The notes beneath the pieces are model-generated. The model saw nothing but the letters and a program-made list of their open reading frames with translations. It was not told the DNA's origin and made no database searches. The position numbers were made by a program, and so were the translations under genes. A stretch of DNA of 61,082 nucleotides. Source: Micavibrio sp. Its GTDB lineage: Bacteria; Pseudomonadota; Alphaproteobacteria; Micavibrionales; Micavibrionaceae. Below are positions 59,554 through 61,082 of this stretch, piece after piece. Location: positions 1 to 61,082 of the forward strand of contig JALSJP010000019.1 of assembly GCA_026989265.1 (NCBI GenBank). Direction: 5' to 3'. Numbering within the stretch: the first letter of the stretch is position 1; every line of letters begins with the position of its first letter.

Positions 59554-60330
59554 ATGATAAAACAAAATAATAAAATACTTTATATAATATTTGTTGCAAT
59601 GGTTTTTATTTATGCTTACCCAGTGATGGCAAGCATAAATAAAAATCAGGTAACCAAGAAAGAACAAGCTGTATTTGCCTTTTTTCGTGCATTAGGCAGC
59701 GCGCCTGATTATGATTATTGGATAAAATCAAAACCAACATATAAATCCCTACCGACAAAAAATCAGGAAAATTATTTGCTAAATGAGACGCTGCGCTTAG
59801 GTGGGGGATATGGCTCTTTTGATCAAGATATCGATCTTTTAGAATTAAAAATTAATGTTTCAGCGATATATAGCCCTGCTGTGGATGGAAAGAAACCTAG
59901 AATCTTGTTTGAATTTTTTAAGAGCTCAAGAAACTATACTCCAACATTTAATTATCCATACGGCGATGAGATTCTATCTCTAGTTATAAATAAATTAGCA
60001 CTTTATTCCGATATGGAATTAAATGAAAAACAAAATGAAGCCGTATTGAAAAAAATACCCTATGAGGATAAATATTTTGACGCAACTTTGATTGTCCATG
60101 TTCGTGTAGATAAGGCTAATTATAAAAAACCCATTAAAACAAAGCCCGTTAAGCAATGGCTTATGGTCGGAGAAATTGCATATCTAAGATGTGATGTAAG
60201 CTCTTATGAAACTGGTAGGAAATATATGTTATGGGATTATGTTGCGCCATGGCATGAGGAGGTGTTTCGCATGAAAAACATGCCAGAAGAAGGGAAATAC
60301 CCTCACCCATTTGACCTTTTCAAAGATTAG
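59554..60330 (+). CDS. Exported protein of unknown function
   Basis: 258 residues with a signal peptide (about 1-25, ending PVMA-S). Mature protein has a Tyr/Lys-rich body with probable beta strands (LLELKINVSAIYSPAV; TLIVHVRVDKANY; MVGEIAYLRCDVSSYE). No family identified with confidence. It ends 10 nt before the GT25 gene, so they may be co-transcribed. Confidence 0.7.
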   Translation: MIKQNNKILYIIFVAMVFIYAYPVMASINKNQVTKKEQAVFAFFRALGSAPDYDYWIKSKPTYKSLPTKNQENYLLNETLRLGGGYGSFDQDIDLLELKINVSAIYSPAVDGKKPRILFEFFKSSRNYTPTFNYPYGDEILSLVINKLALYSDMELNEKQNEAVLKKIPYEDKYFDATLIVHVRVDKANYKKPIKTKPVKQWLMVGEIAYLRCDVSSYETGRKYMLWDYVAPWHEEVFRMKNMPEEGKYPHPFDLFKD

Positions 60331-60340
60331 ATTATTAGCA

Positions 60341-61082
60341 ATGAATGCAATAACTCAACTTCCTATATTTATTATCAATATGCCCAAAGACACAAAAAGG
60401 CGTAGCTCAATCACGGCTCGGCTCAAACATTTAGAGCTAAAAGCTAGCTTTATTGAGGGCGTAGATGGTCTTGCAATGAGCGATCAAGATATTGATTTAG
60501 TTTATGATAGCACAAAAAGAAAACGTTATTTTGGTCGCGATATGACAAAGGGAGAAATTGGCTGTTTACTTTCTCACCGCAATATTTTTACTAAAATGGT
60601 GGATGAGCAAATCCCTGTTGCGGTTATTCTAGAAGATGATGTGATTTTTGAACCTGATTTCAAGCAAGCATTAGCGGCTATATCTGACTCATCTATGAAA
60701 TGGGATGTTATCCGTTTTTTAGGCAGCAAGAAAATATATAAACGCGGATGTCGCAAGATAGCAAAACTAGGGAACACGCGTTACCAATTCGCTCGTCTGC
60801 CAACTGCTCCTGGCGGCGCGCATGGCTATATGCTAACGCTAGAAGCTGCAACGATCATGCTTAAACATATGCAAAGAAGCTGGGTTCCTATTGATACATT
60901 GCAGGGCAGGTGTTGGGAGACGGGGCTTGAGACGTTGGTCTTGTACCCCGCGCCGCTATATCCTGACCCAAATGAAGAAACAACGATAGGCAATGACATT
61001 CGTTTTGATAAAACGGTTAAGCTAACGGGGCTTGCGCGTACATTATATCCACTGACACGTACATGGTTTAAACTATGCGAAA
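60341..61082 (+). CDS. GT25-family glycosyltransferase (partial, runs off the window)
   Basis: 247 codons are open from ATG 60341 to the window end. Motifs of the LOS/LPS beta-galactosyltransferase family: PIFIINMPKDTKRRSSI, GEIGCLLSHRNIFTKM and the acidic metal-binding VILEDDVIFEPDF, then GGAHGYMLTLEAA. The C terminus lies outside. It probably adds a sugar to lipopolysaccharide, acceptor unknown. Confidence 0.88.
   Translation, partial: MNAITQLPIFIINMPKDTKRRSSITARLKHLELKASFIEGVDGLAMSDQDIDLVYDSTKRKRYFGRDMTKGEIGCLLSHRNIFTKMVDEQIPVAVILEDDVIFEPDFKQALAAISDSSMKWDVIRFLGSKKIYKRGCRKIAKLGNTRYQFARLPTAPGGAHGYMLTLEAATIMLKHMQRSWVPIDTLQGRCWETGLETLVLYPAPLYPDPNEETTIGNDIRFDKTVKLTGLARTLYPLTRTWFKLCE

Overview
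The window looks like the chromosome of an AT-rich alphaproteobacterium (about 40% GC by eye in most genes). The evidence is gene content: an mnmE-mnmG-rsmG-parB block with parS sites, an ETF-ubiquinone oxidoreductase, DUF3576 lipoprotein-leuS-lptE, cmk-rpsA-ihfB, a small DUF6489-like gene beside mnmE, and CP4-type aroA motifs. Nearly everything is housekeeping. I see no phage, insertion sequence, integrase, CRISPR array or rRNA operon. The only complete RNA gene I can support is one tRNA-Ala.

Layout. 1-2 kb: the tail of a KPAIFG-repeat protein, a pilin-like protein and a degenerate Fic protein. 2-8 kb: argS, a PEBP-family secreted protein, gyrB and hisC. 8-16 kb: a chemotaxis receptor, rho with a long leader, moeB-rhodanese, lptE, leuS and a DUF3576 lipoprotein. 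16-25.5 kb: a secreted unknown, rluA, ispE, a TPR protein, ETF-QO, a divergent uracil-DNA glycosylase-like protein, a lytic transglycosylase and hisN. 25.5-29 kb: alaS, then 187-bp tandem repeats that carry copies of the 3' end of the adjacent tRNA-Ala. 29-37.5 kb, all minus strand: a Bax-inhibitor-1 protein, an M48 protease with lemA, then trpF, pyrF, a LapA-like protein, ihfB, rpsA, cmk and aroA. 37.5-42.4 kb: a GGDEF-EAL protein, hisF-hisE and metA. 42.3-49.5 kb: an unknown gene, parB, rsmG, mnmG, mnmE and small genes, with four perfect parS sites inside coding sequences. 49.5-61 kb: asnB, a GT4 glycosyltransferase, YqgE, ilvA, a PhoH-like ATPase, fabG, radA, an Smr protein, unknowns and a truncated GT25 glycosyltransferase.

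How genes work together. Histidine synthesis is scattered (hisC, hisN, hisF-hisE). Envelope functions recur: lptE, lytic transglycosylase, LapA-like, GT4/GT25 and several secreted unknowns. The parS cluster suggests the window lies in the origin-proximal, ParB-loaded part of the chromosome, although parA is not in its usual place next to parB.

Most unusual non-coding features: (1) the tRNA-Ala 3'-end tandem repeat, which recalls the rtT repeats after E. coli tyrT; (2) a palindromic leader element found just upstream of both alaS and radA; (3) parS sites read in the same frame in four genes, so that each protein carries VSRET.
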